Part shown: in pieces, positions 1-11,958 of the stretch
How positions within the stretch are numbered: the first letter of the stretch is position 1
Layout: every line of letters begins with the position of its first letter
Source: Ignelater luminosus
Taxonomy: Eukaryota; Arthropoda; Insecta; Coleoptera; Elateridae
Reading direction: 5' to 3'
DNA: 64,000 nt
Assembly (NCBI GenBank): GCA_011009095.1
Contig: VTPC01005390.1
Coordinates: 1 to 64,000 of the forward strand
Notes under the pieces: model-generated
Seen by the model: the letters and a program-made list of their open reading frames with translations, nothing else
What the model was told of the DNA's origin: nothing
Database searches by the model: none
Translations under genes and position numbers: made by a program

Positions 1-2105
1 ATGAAATTTAATCATTTCTAATTTACAACTGTAAATTCTAAGCAATTTGAGTTCATTCAATATAATATAAGTATACCTATCTCAAAAATCGTTTTTCTCG
101 AAGAGACGACTAAAGTTCTATTTACTATTTTGAGGGAGCAAATGGCCCGGCATTTTCAAAATCTTCGGGCTTACCTGATAAGAAACTGTAAAAACATTCG
201 GCAAAAAAGAAGAACTAGTAGTTGCAAAGCTTATTCAAGGCAATGGAGATAGAATGGAGTTTCTTTAGGGTGATCTGAAAGGATTAACTCAAGTCATGCA
301 CGAGGTGCACATTATTGCTGATAAATTCCTTTGAAAGTATTATTATCACCGGAGTCCGTCTGGTACTACGTATTTTGTTAGAGTCGAGTAACACTAATTG
401 GCGTTAAGATTGCTACAATCCTGAAGAATAAACATTACTTGTGAACTTTTGAATTACTCGAGCTTCACAGTTACTTCAGCTTAGTTAGGCAAGGTATCAC
501 ACCAGAATAGCTACGTATCGCAAGCAAGAAAGGTAATGCTATTCTCGATAAAGAAGAGGCAAGTAGCTTTTGTGAGTGGCTCAACAATACATTATGAAAT
601 TTATTCAAGTTTCTAGTCTAGCTGATAATTCTGCAAAATATTAATTCGTGTGTACGATTTTTACCGCAATCTTTAATGTTGCGGTGAGATTTGACATCAT
701 TGGCATAACTACGTATAATTCGTCTCTAGTGAACATCTAAAAGTTGAATTTGATTTTATAACTGACTTTTGTATTTCATTTATGAATGATACTTTTATGT
801 AATTAGCGATTTTGTTTGTGAAATTAAGGTTCAGTCTTCTCATTTCGCAATAAATTTATTTGTTGGATAGATAAACGGTAATCACTATTAGTACATTCTA
901 TCCACAGCTACTATCTCTCAAATAATGTTCTAAGAGGTGAAAAAGAAAAGACCGCACCTTAACCAGTCGAAGAATATAAAAATTCTTATTTAAAACTGCA
1001 AAATTGTTTCAAAATTAATTCTATTGCTTTTTAAGCAGCATGTATTGCCACCCTGGAAGTTTTATAAATAATTGTAAATACTTAAACTACTATTTACCGA
1101 TACAGGTAATTAGAATAAGTAAAAAGATAACCTAAAACAAGTTCATACCAATCTTTGTAAACTACAGAAATGACGTCTGTCGTATTGTCTTGATTTGACT
1201 TCATCTATTTCAAAATTTGTTGGATGTTTATTTGACTGACCCTCAATCCATGAAAAATTGTATAAAATTTAAGCTTTGAAACAGATCTTTTTATTTGTTT
1301 TAGACTTAATTTCAACAAGGTTCCGAAACCATGTTTTAACTGGAATAAAGAATTTTGTCTAGGAGTTGTTCAATTCAAATTGGTCCGGTATTTACGTTCT
1401 CAAACTTGTAGGATTTTAGTATTTATTAAATAATACCTTGCATTAATATATAGTAATAATCTGAAAATATATACGTAGATGGAAAAAATTTAATCAAGAA
1501 TCTATAGATAGGATGAGAAACGAGCTACTACTATCAGACAAGTTTTTCAAAATTCCATATCCCAAGCAAAGCCAAAAAATGGAACAAAAAACGAGAATGA
1601 AGCCTGAAAGAAATTCTACCGATAAAATACGCTACCCTTAGTGAGTTCTTTCAGAGTTTGAAAGCTCAAATAACCCATGATTAGTAGCAACAAAAAGTAC
1701 CCATCCTCTAACTTTCGAGCTAAAAGTCTTATTATTATTTGAAAATTCTCTAAAAACTAATTTGTAAAATTTATTGGATCACGCTATAAAAGGATATTTC
1801 AAAATTTAAGGTTTTTAAATTAAAGGTTTTTTTCTTATAATTTCATCTTATTCAACTAAAAGCAATAATATTAAATAATGTACTGCCTACTCAACAGACA
1901 GAACAAATTGCTAGTGTATGCAACCAAAACATCAAATTCAGAAGCAGAGCAGAACCTTCGTAACGTCATTGAAAATACCAGTTTGGTATTATCAAATTTA
2001 TAGTCTCTAGGCAACAGAACGATGACTTCGCGTGCTTGTAAACGAATCGCAGTTTTATTAGTGCGTACGCCATACATAAAGTAACGGCCTCAGTACTGCT
2101 TTTAG
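1..2105. other. Left-edge intergenic DNA, no gene recognised
   Basis: AT-rich sequence without a convincing long reading frame on either strand. The stretch at about 180-600 shows short pieces of plausible coding sequence in shifting frames, which may be an old element remnant, but I could not name a family. The last 100 bases precede the first CLIP protease copy and should hold its promoter; a TCAGT initiator-like motif lies at 2090-2094, only 12 bases before the ATG. Confidence 0.4.
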
Positions 2106-3478
2106 ATGTATTTAAAAATATTTATCATTTTCGTATATTCTTCGTTTATTTTTGCACAAGGTAAATTAAAATGTAAAGAAAAGTAAAATTTTTATAACAA
2201 AAGATTGTTTTAGAAAATGAAAATTCATGCGTTACCCCTAACGGAGAAGCTGCCAAATGTATACCAATAGATGATTGTAAGGTCATCAAACAAGCTATAA
2301 CCTATTTAGAAGAAGACGCTATAGCATTCGCAAGAAAATCACAATGCGGTTTTAATAACGTCCCTTTAGTATGTTGTGGTACGACTGGTCGACTAACAAC
2401 CACAACCCCTGAGTTTAACTTTGAAGAAGTAACTTCATCACCAGCAATATTGCCAACGCCAATAAATGATATTAATTTACCAGATGACACCTTATGCGGA
2501 ATTCAAGGTAGAACAGATAAAATTCTTGGAGGTGAAATTACAGGTGTATTTGAGTTTCCTTGGATGGTTGCGCTTAAATATGTTCAGCATCGTCAGCCCA
2601 GTACTAGTAGTTTTCGTTGTAGTGGCACCTTAATCAATCAACGATACGTCTTAACAGCAGCTCAATGTCTTAATATTAAAGGATATAATTTGTATGTTTT
2701 ACAGTAAACTAGTACATTTTCAAAAAGAATAAAATGATTATTTTCAGAACGGAAGCTCGTTTAGGTGAATGGATGATTTCTACCGAAAAAAACTGTAAGG
2801 ACGAAGACGAGCAAACATGTTAGAAACCAGTTGTGGACATGCGAATTATAAAAAAAATATCTCATCCTTTTTATACCAAGAGGACTGGAAATAATGATAT
2901 TGCGCTGCTACCTTTAGAACATAAAGTCAAATATTCAGGCAAATAATTTCTACTTTATTTTAACTACATACGTAAAAATTAATTTTTATTCGCATTTTTT
3001 AGACTTTATTCGTCCGATTTGTCTACCACCACCCGATCTTCCAGCACCTCAACCTGGAGTTGAAATGGCGATATCAGGATGGGGCGTTTCGGAAGCTGGT
3101 TAGAATATTTTGTTAAATAAAGGTGACATTTTATTTTATGTTAACGAATTTTAAGGAACGCAATCTGATGTTAAATTAAAAGCGAAAATACTAATGAAAG
3201 CAAACGTCGAGTGCATCTTAGTATTTCCCGAGTCCGTTCATATTAATCCCAATCAAGCTTGCGCTGGAGGTGAAGCGGGTATAGACGCGTGTTACGGTGA
3301 TTCTGGTGGTCCCTTGATGAGAAAATTTGTTTTTGGAGATGACCCCCGTGAAGAAAAATGGTATCAAGAAGGAATTATATATAAAGGATTTGGGTGTGGA
3401 GTAAAGGGAGTTCCTGGACTTTATACGAGGATGTCAAGATATATCACTTGGATTTTAAATAATTTAGAATATCCCTAA
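2106..3478 (+). pseudogene. CLIP-domain serine protease homologue, copy 1 (His to Gln, one in-frame stop)
   Basis: Five exons fit one frame: 2106-2160, 2214-2691, 2748-2938, 3003-3098 and 3156-3478. Exon 1 encodes a signal peptide. Exon 2 encodes a six-cysteine CLIP domain (SCVTP... ending LVCCG), a short linker, the CG that usually tethers the catalytic domain, an activation site K|ILGG, and TAAQC where active enzymes have TAAHC. So the catalytic His is Gln (about residue 169), while Asp (NNDIALL, about 228) and Ser (GDSGGP, about 323) remain. Codon 203 is TAG (2821-2823), and the exon 3 donor is GC at 2939-2940 instead of GT. Everything else is intact. It is either a very young pseudogene or a null allele of a secreted pseudoprotease; a sequencing error at 2821 is possible. 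It lies 0.5 kb upstream of copy 2, same strand. Confidence 0.85.
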
Positions 3479-3528
3479 CTTGCTATTTTGTAAATTAACT
3501 TTATAAGTTACGTAGTTTCCTTATTTTT

Positions 3529-3534
3529 AATAAA
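3529..3534 (+). terminator. Polyadenylation signal of copy 1
   Basis: An AATAAA hexamer lies 51 bases after the stop codon of copy 1, in a T-rich context. Position and spacing suit a short insect 3' UTR. Confidence 0.5.
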
Positions 3535-3733
3535 TAAGTATGTTAATTTTGTATTCGCTACTTTTTGTTTATGTTTCTTTTTAAATGCTAGTAATAATAG
3601 ATTGCAGTTTAGAGAGAAAGAATGTTTAATCACACCTTGGAATTCCCCAATTCAATTAAATTCTCCTTGTTATTATGTACATTAAATTACCAAGTATAAT
3701 TATTATAAAATATTCAAACTACAGTGGATTGTT

Positions 3734-3773
3734 TATAAAAGAGATTGGATTTTCCACAGGGGTTATCATCAGT
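3734..3773 (+). promoter_or_regulatory. Candidate core promoter of copy 2
   Basis: TATAAAA at 3734-3740 is followed by the arthropod initiator-like TCAGT at 3769-3773, and the start codon of copy 2 is 190 bases further on. The TATA-to-initiator spacing is a few bases longer than the usual 30. A GGATTTTCC sequence between them resembles half of an NF-kappaB/Rel site, but a single short match in AT-rich DNA is weak evidence. Confidence 0.3.
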
Positions 3774-3961
3774 GGTTATCAAGACGCTTTAGCAATAGGT
3801 TGAAAATACCAGCAGTTTGATACGTAAAATACGAAGAAACGATGTTCTTGCCTCTTTGACCTTCGCGATGACAGTTGGTTAAAAATATACAACTGGTTTT
3901 GTAGACAAACTTTCATGCATGTCCAGTAGTTGGACACACTCTAATACCATCAATTTCAATT

Positions 3962-6900
3962 ATGAACGGTAGAATTAGCACCTGTTTATGTATAGTTGCA
4001 GTGATTTTTATCAGTGATGTGATCGCACGTACGTATTTATATTTACTTCTTTTTAGGTCATTATATGCACTTAATACGTATTTTAGAAATTTAGAAACAT
4101 TTTGAGGTTAGGACAATGCAGATAAAACTATTTTATTTTAAGAAACTTAGAATTTTGTTTTAATTTAAGTGTTTTTAAAATAGTAAGCAATTTTAGAATA
4201 ACTACAATAATATTAATAATAAAAGTGCAAGCATCCTTCTTGTTATTCACTTAATTTCGTGACCTTGATTATTTTACTACATAATTATTTACAATACTTA
4301 ATGAATGTTGATAAATCTACAGGATCATGTTATTTATTCTTATCATCCCATTCTCAATAAATAACATTCAGTTTTTGTAAAACTTTCTTTTTTAAATAAG
4401 GAATATTTATGAAATTGATAAAACTTTATTTTAATACACTCAAACAGTGAGTATACATGTATACAGTGTCCTAACTATTCAAAATAAAAAATATGGATGA
4501 ATTCGCCATAAATGGGACATCCAGTACATATTTGAAGATTGCAAGACGGAAAATTCCAAAACATTAAAAACAACTATGTCAACTGTGATGTCCTCAAAAA
4601 TAGGATTGATGTGGTTTTGCAAGATGGTTTGGGGCGTGGCCTATATCAAGGTGTTTCCATGATGCATGAGAAATAGCAAAAGGTGATGGACAACCGTGGA
4701 CAATATAGTACATAAATCTAAATTATCATGAGTTTATCATTTGTAGTTTTTAAAATATTTAAATAAATGTGTGATCCTGTTTGAATGGGACTACCTAATA
4801 TATTGAAAAAGCTTTGTGTAACATTTATTTCAAAATCGTCCGGTTCCCGGTTCTCACCCTGTAGTAATCTCAGCATGGTTTCTCTAGAAAACATATCAAA
4901 AACTGCTTCTCGCTGAAAATAATTTCCTTAACCATTTTTATAGATGGTGTCCGCAGTTGAAAGTGAACGGCAACCTTTTGTAAGCATTCTTTAATCCTGC
5001 AATTTTGGGTCAGTGGATCTGAAACACTACCATTAGCTGCCCTATGCTTTGCTGCTTTGTAGCAGCCTTTTACTCAGACTTGGCTGGATTTTGTATTATA
5101 CCTATTCTCAGTTTTAGATAAATTCGTCAAAAGTTCTTTTTACCTGTGTACTAAGCATTTCCGATCAGAAATGTTCTCTCTTATTAATGACATGGTGCAG
5201 ATTGGAAAAAAATATGAATTGATGCTCTACGGTGTGGGCATTAATTCAATTTCTTACTATTAAATTTTCACACCCTGATATTCACAGTTGTAATCTAGAT
5301 AAGTACTTCTTAACATGATTTGCGATTTGCAAAGGGAATTACATACGTCATTCAAGGTGCATGACCTACCACTGTCATTTCTAGTCTATTAATTTGGAAT
5401 GTTTGTTTCAAACTTTTCTCGAGTTATTTGTCTTTCTGATGAATTATATTAGCTCTATAGTGCAAAAAACTGTTTATGGGTTTGATGGTTTTAGAACTAT
5501 TCTAGTTCTTTTAGGGTATTTGCTGTTGGTTTTGTTCTTGACATTTGCTGTTTTTAATATTTGACACATTAATCTAATTTACCAAGGTTAACCTTCTTTA
5601 ATTCAAACTCCATGGAAATGTGTGCAGTATCAAGAACACAAACTTTGACTTTGCCTACAAGTTTGGACGGACTGCTGGTTTTATTTGAAAAGTCATATTC
5701 CATTCGTGAAATCTACAATAAAGAATATGAATGTTAAATGTGTTTATTGCTTGTAAATTGTTATAAAGCTATTTTCTTTCATTGTAAATACTGTCTGTTG
5801 ATGATATGCTGTGTCTGCATAAGCAACTCGGTTCGTTTGTAACTTGAGTAATGTCAAAGAGCTTGCATTATAAGTAAGTAATAATATTTTTAGAAAGAGA
5901 TGCATCATCCTGCATCACACCGAATGAAGATATCGGAAATTGCATACCCATCACATCCTGTAGAACAATATTTGAGGCAGTTCGAACAAGAGATCAAGCA
6001 GCCGTTGAATTTGCTCGTGAGTCACAGTGCGGAATTATTGGTAGAACTCCATTAGTTTGTTGCGGAACTACAGGTTACTACACAAGACAATCGGGCGACT
6101 TCGTGTACTCAATCTTTGCCCCAGCGCATAATAGAAAAACTCCGGAACAAGAAAAGAGAGAATTAGAAACAGTCATTTTACAAACTGTCAAACCCAAAGA
6201 ACTTCCGGATAGAACGGTATGTGGCTTAGAAAAGAACGGCAACAGAAGATGGGGAGGTGAAACAACGGAGTTCGACGAGTTTCCTTGGCTGGCTGCCTTG
6301 GAATACAAAAGGAAACTAGATAATAAACTTGTAGGCATTAGATGTGGAGGTTCTCTTATTAATAATAGATATGTTTTGACAGCAGCTCATTGTTTATTGC
6401 ATAGAGAATTTGAATTGTAAGTTGAAAAAGTATATATTCAAATAGTTATTAAAATATGTAATTTTAGAACTAATGTACGGTTAGGAGAATGGAATATAAG
6501 TATGGATCCAGACTGTCAAACGGTGGGTGCTATGGTTAAATGCGCTGATAACGTAACGAAAGTAAATGTAGCTGCGGAAATTCCCCATCCATTTTATAGT
6601 AAAAGAACTTCAGCCAACGATATAGGGTTAATTAGATTGGCAAAAGATATTTCTTACTCAGGTACTATGTTTCTTATTAATCATCTACTTTTACAGATTA
6701 CCAGAAAATTAGTTTGTTTCAGATTACATTCGTCCGATATGTTTACCTCCACAGAATTCTCGAGCTCCAGTTTCTGATACACTTATGACTGTTGCTGGTT
6801 GGGGAATTACAGAAAATAGTAAGTAGAAAGCTTTAAAACGAAGTTTTGCAGTAAGTACCTAGTAACATGATACAAAAGTTAATAGATCTCCCACTATAAT

Positions 6901-9900
6901 GGAGGGTATCTCAATAAATGGGGACAAGCATTTTTTACTCTGTTCGCACACTAATTATTCTTCGAAATTAGATAACTTACTGACAAGTTCATAAAATATT
7001 AAGGCTTCTCTCTAGTCGATTTCTGGTATATGATAACTTTGTTGACCGATTTTGGGGCCTTTTTTTAAACTGTGAAGAGTAAAACTTCGTACTCAGTGTT
7101 TTATTACGATGTTTTCTACTTCTGCAACAAACTTCAATTGTAAAAAGTGCTTCAATTTACTTAAAAATCATAAATAATGTAAAATCAGTTTTCTACTCTT
7201 TTTTTAAATAAATATAGCCTTGTGTAAAGTAAATTTTATATCAAAATATTGAGGATCATAATATGTACTTCCCTGATACGTTTATGTGCTTTAAGATGGT
7301 CGTCTGCGGTTGAAAAATATGTACATGCGGCCGCACTTTAATCTAATAATTTTCGTATTTGGAAAGTGATTTTCACAAAAGCAAAGCTACTACTGTACTC
7401 GTGGAATTCTCTTCTATAAAGCTGTATTGAGCTTTATTTTAATTTCTAATTACATTTCAATTAAAGCTTTATAGCAATATCAGCATTTTTAGTAAATTTC
7501 ACTATCATGGACGGCCCTCTTAAATGTTAACGAGATGCGATCTATATTAATACAAAATAATGAAAAGTAGGCAACTAACTTTGCAACCTTAACTCGAGAT
7601 TACTAAAACGATCAAAAAGGTGGATATCTTCACAATGAGGAGGGTTGATATCGATTGATTTACAATCTTCTCCGGTAGTCCTTTGTTAGTAAATGGTATG
7701 GAAAATCATATTTTAGGACCTTACTAATGATAACTTGTAAATACTACCAAACAAAACTGTGATCGTACCGTCAATTCTTGTTAATGTCAATTATAAAGAT
7801 ATAAATTGTGACGTAAAAATTTCAAAAGTAGTACAGTTGTATAATTCTTTGCTACTAAAATCAAACATTTTATTTCTCATTTACGAAACAATGAAAGAAG
7901 GGATAAAACTGTATCATTGAATTAATTACATACAATTACAAGTTTTGTAAACAGCAATGTTAATTATGAATCCTAATTAATTTTTATCCCAATGATCTTA
8001 CAATGATTAAAATCTTACGTAAATGTACCTTTTCCCTTCTAATGTAATTCTAAATAATCTAATAAAAATGTTATGATAAAGTACTGTAAATAAGGAAGTC
8101 AAAGAATTTTAAATTCCATACAATAAGTAAAAAATAGTAATTGGTATTTGAGCGCTTCCTATTGTTGTGCTAATCCTTCAGCAAATTCTTTTAGCCTTTT
8201 GATGTGGTATGTATTACCGCCTCTTTTGTTATTTTTTTGCCAAAAGACTTAAAATCATAGAAAGTCGGTTTCTCCAGATGGTAATAAGTAAAAGGTAATA
8301 ACAAGAATTGAAAATTCTCATCGAGTTTCATGATTCAGTTTAGTTTAGTCAGTTTTAGCCGAGTGAATGAATGGTGCATCGTAGAGCTTTGTCTTCGCTG
8401 TTTAAACGAGTAACATATAATTAAGTTTGAGGAATAAAAGAATTGATTTTTAAAAACAGTTTATTTTTCAATAAAATAAACTAACCTTTACAAAACTAAT
8501 TCTCAATCGAATGAATCAGAACTAGACTACGATACTAATTCAGTGGTAATTTTGTTTGTTTGGTAAAACTTCCATAGAAGTTTTTCTTACATAATTATTA
8601 TACAGGGTTAGCCAAAAGTCTGGAAATACTCTTAATGTAGCAATACCGATAGAATTAGCGGAATAATAACCCTTGGGAGGTATAACATATTAGACTATCT
8701 CATCTACATTCTGACAGGAAAAAAAATCATTCAATTATCCAGTTCCGCATAATTGATATCAACTTTTAATTTTTAAATAAAATTTCCTAAATCTGCATAA
8801 AATTCTAGATACGACAGTAAAGAAAAAAATTAAATTAAATAATTTGCTTCGCTATAATAAATTAATAGTTTGCAGTTTGATGTATTTCAGTGTTTAAATA
8901 TTCCTTCTATGGCACTTATACAAAAACTGCGGATATAATTGAAGAAGCTCTGAAGCAGGAGAAAAAGAAGTAGCCTTGGCAAATGATTGCGGGCACGTCG
9001 ATAGTAATGGAACCCCCATAATAACAGTTATTGTTGATGGTGCATATACGATAGCAAACGATCCTACAATACAAATTATAACGCAAATTCCGGCGTTGCG
9101 TGCATCATTGGAGCTGCCACAAAGAAACTGTTGTATGTGGGAGTAAAAAATAAATATTGCGCCTTCTGTCATAAATACCTGATGGAAAAGAAAGACATTC
9201 CATTTCATAAACGTTTTATAAATTGAACGGGCACTACCACATCGATGGAATCTGAGATCGTGCTAGAGGGATTTAAAGCATCATCAGACTAATGGGCAAG
9301 TAATCGGCGATGGTGACAGTAGTGTGTACAAGAAGATATGTACTAATCAACTCTATAGATCATATGTGCACGTTAAAAAATAGAATTCAGGAATCACATT
9401 TTACGTAATTATTGTAGAAAACTCAAAGAAATCGCAAAAAGTACTCGAATAAATAAAAATGTTCGTGAAGTTTTAAGAGACAATAGAATTAAATTTAAAC
9501 GAAGACATATTTAACGGTCCTAATTATGTAATGGGTTGCCACGATAGTTGCAAGATTAATGGTATCTGTAAGTATTTTTGCAAGAGACCTAAACCTGCAG
9601 AAATAAATTTATATAATTTTCTGCACGATAGTGAAGATTTGACGAATTTAAAAGAGCCATTAATGGGGTTGCTGAAAATTCCGCTAGTCTCCTGTATGAC
9701 GTAGACCCAAATCAAGCAGAATCTTTTAATAGTATTTTAAACAAACTAGCAGGGGGGAAAAGAACTAATTACACACTGCGTGGTTCACACCAATCAAGAT
9801 GTATGGGAGCAGCAATAAAAGAATATTTAAAAAAACAAAAACTGCGTGAGAAGGACGAAGATTATGGACATGTGGAATGTGATGATATGTCACTAGAAAA

Positions 9901-11958
9901 CTTCAATCGATTAAAATTGCATTGTTTAGGAAAAATCGACGAGGTTGACATCGTGAAAATAAAAGAAATTACCAGGGGCCAAAGCACTAATCCGCAATGG
10001 TTTGAAGAAAAATCGACAAGACTGACTGCCAGTAACTTTGGAAGAGTGATCAAAATGCTTCCTAAAATTTCTTCAAGCAATATGGTGAAATTAATACTCC
10101 ATCCAACAAGTATCCGAGGATCTAAACCATTAAAATATAAATATAAAATCCTAAATGACCCGGTAGCCATTGAAGGATTTTAAAAATTAAAACAAGTTAA
10201 AATAGAACTGTGTGGTTTATTTATAGATTAAATATATTTTTTTAGCGGCGTCCCCCGACGGTTTACTTGGTAAAGACAGCATCATCGAAGTGAAATGTCC
10301 TTACACTGCTCGTGATATGACAGTTCAAGAAGGACTGGAAAAAAATAATCTCCTTTTGTAAATTTAATCAAAACAGTGATATTTTTTTAAAAGACCACAG
10401 TTATAAGTATGAAATACAGGGCCAATTACATATAGTCCTGGACGAGAGTATTGTTTTCTAATCATTTACACATAAAAAATTTAACGCGATGATGATTTTT
10501 GGAAGGGAAACATGGAGAATAAGCTAATAAAGATTTATTTATGGTATCAGCGGTAATTCCTGAAATAGTGTTTCAAGAAATTTACCTCTACGAAAAATTA
10601 TTCCGTTAGAATTTTAGATATTTAGATATACTTTGTATCTAGATACGATAATTATATTTTGTATCTAAATCTAGATACAATTATGAAAATTACTAACTAG
10701 ATCCATTTCAGCTGTATCTTTAATGGCAGATGTATCTTTCCTTAGATAATTAGAAAACTTTGCACTTTGTGAACAATTTAACTTTAAAAACCTGCTTTTG
10801 TCATCCCTTTCCAGGTGAAGATAATTTATGGCAATGAATTTTGTAAATTCTTTTCATAAACGGATTTTAACAAAAATTTATTTTTTAATTTAGTTTGTCG
10901 TTTAAAAATTTCTAGTTTTTTTGAAGTAAGTTATATTCAGTGATGGGTATTATCTAGATAGAAAGTATCTAGATACGATAATTACATCTTGTACCTGAAT
11001 CTACATATAATAATGAAAATATATCTTGTATCTCTTACTAGATACAATAAACATTTGTTTATCTATATCTGTATCTAGAGAAAATATCGTATCTTACCCA
11101 TCACTGCATGTGAGGCTGTAAATACCGTATGTATACGAGTAATATTACAATATGTTTGTACCTATATGTATGACTTTATACGTATCTTATAAATAAAAAA
11201 TAGTTGTAAAGATGCTTTTTCTTTCAATCTGTTTCATAAATTTCTTAATAAAAGTAAGGTTCGTCAATAAGCGTTTAAAATAATGTTTGATTTTACCACA
11301 AATTTTATTATACTATACTTCTTGCTTCATATTTATTTTCCTGGGTCAGCTGTTCAATAAGTTGACAGAAACTGATTTATGGGGGCTTTACTTGAGGACG
11401 ACCATGACCAGGTAACTTTTAAGATACTCTGCACAGTATGTTCCCATCAATAGCCGTTGTGTTTACTGGTTTTTGGGTTGCATAAACGATTTTCACACAA
11501 ATTTAAAGTTACTAGAGAGAAGCCTTGAATATAATCTAGATTTATTAAAGATTCCACATAAGGATAAGCACCCGTTCCGTTCTTTCATGACACACACTGT
11601 ATATTAGTAATTTATTGAACTGCAATAGTGTCATGTTTTATTTGTAGATACGGCATCAGATATCAAATTAAAAGAGGATGTACCATTATTGACCAAAGAA
11701 GTGTGCACAGAAAAATTAGACAATAAACCAGTCGTTGCAAATCAGTTATGTGTAGACTACAAAAAAGATTCATGTAGAGGAGATTCAGGCGGACCACTTA
11801 TGAAGACTTACGACGACCAAAAAACTAAACAACATCAGTGGTATCAGGAAGGAGTTGTATCTTTGGGCGTCGGATGTGCCCGTGCGGGTTATCCTACTGT
11901 TTACACTCGAGTCAGCAGATATATAACCTGGATAGTAAATAATATATCAGAAGAATAG
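3962..11958 (+). CDS. CLIP-domain serine protease, copy 2 (canonical His-Asp-Ser triad)
   Basis: Exons 3962-4028, 5894-6416, 6468-6661, 6723-6818 and 11648-11958 join to 396 residues with consensus GT-AG splice sites and phases 1-2-1-1. Residues 1-22 form a signal peptide. Six cysteines at about 29, 39, 45, 68, 78 and 79 make one CLIP domain; Cys132 precedes the catalytic domain. The triad is His188 (TAAHC), Asp248 (NDIGLI) and Ser340 (GDSGGP). Asp334, six residues before the Ser, predicts trypsin-like cleavage after Arg/Lys. Exon 3 carries the extra cysteine pair (DCQ...KCAD) common in insect CLIP proteases. Such enzymes are secreted zymogens that work in the prophenoloxidase and Toll cascades. 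The activation site reads NR|RWGG or RR|WGG instead of R|IVGG, so the usual new Ile N-terminus is missing. Introns 1 (1.9 kb) and 4 (4.8 kb) are far larger than the others. Confidence 0.9.
6819..8879 (+). other. Left part of intron 4 of copy 2
   Basis: Non-coding, AT-rich. A solitary transposon end-like sequence (TACAGGGTTAGCCAAAAGTC, from about 8602) resembles a Tc1/mariner-type terminus, but I see no partner end nearby. Nothing else recognised. Confidence 0.4.
8880..10480 (+). pseudogene. Mutator-like transposase with YqaJ-type nuclease domain, decayed
   Basis: Lies wholly inside intron 4 of copy 2. Reading across frames, the first part (about 8930-9700) carries landmarks of the insect Mutator-like transposase family: a VIVDGA region, GVACIIGAATKKLLYVG followed by a CxxC pair (YCAFC), SMESEIVLEGFKAS, GDGDSSVY, and NHILRNYCRKL. 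From about 9660 to 10182 one open frame runs through YDVDPNQAESFNSI and LRGSHQSRC into a YqaJ/lambda-exonuclease-like domain with RLTASNFGRVIK. After a break at 10182 the nuclease motifs continue as ASPDGLLGKDSIIEVKCPY (about 10245-10300) and YEIQGQLH (about 10410). PDG, the E-x-K of IEVK and QGQL match the catalytic core of that nuclease fold. At least four stops or frameshifts break it. Confidence 0.7.
10613..10745 (+). repeat. Partial copy of the TATCTAGATAC-rich hAT-type MITE
   Basis: Contains the same internal blocks (GTATCTAGATACGATAATT, ATCTAAATCTAGATACAAT, ATGAAAAT) as the complete copies at 10938 and 23023, but lacks both CAGTGATGGG ends and degenerates to the right. Confidence 0.6.
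10938..11106. mobile_element. MITE with hAT-like ends, copy in intron 4
   Basis: Begins CAGTGATGGGTA and ends TACCCATCACTG, a perfect 12-base inverted repeat of hAT type, and is packed with TATCTAGATA palindromes. Length 169 bases; no coding capacity. No matching 8-base target duplication is visible around this copy. Confidence 0.7.

Noticed and set aside
3745..3757. NF-kappaB/Rel site controlling copy 2
   Set aside because: Only a partial match to the consensus, and short A/T-rich matches are expected by chance here; kept only as a remark in the promoter entry.
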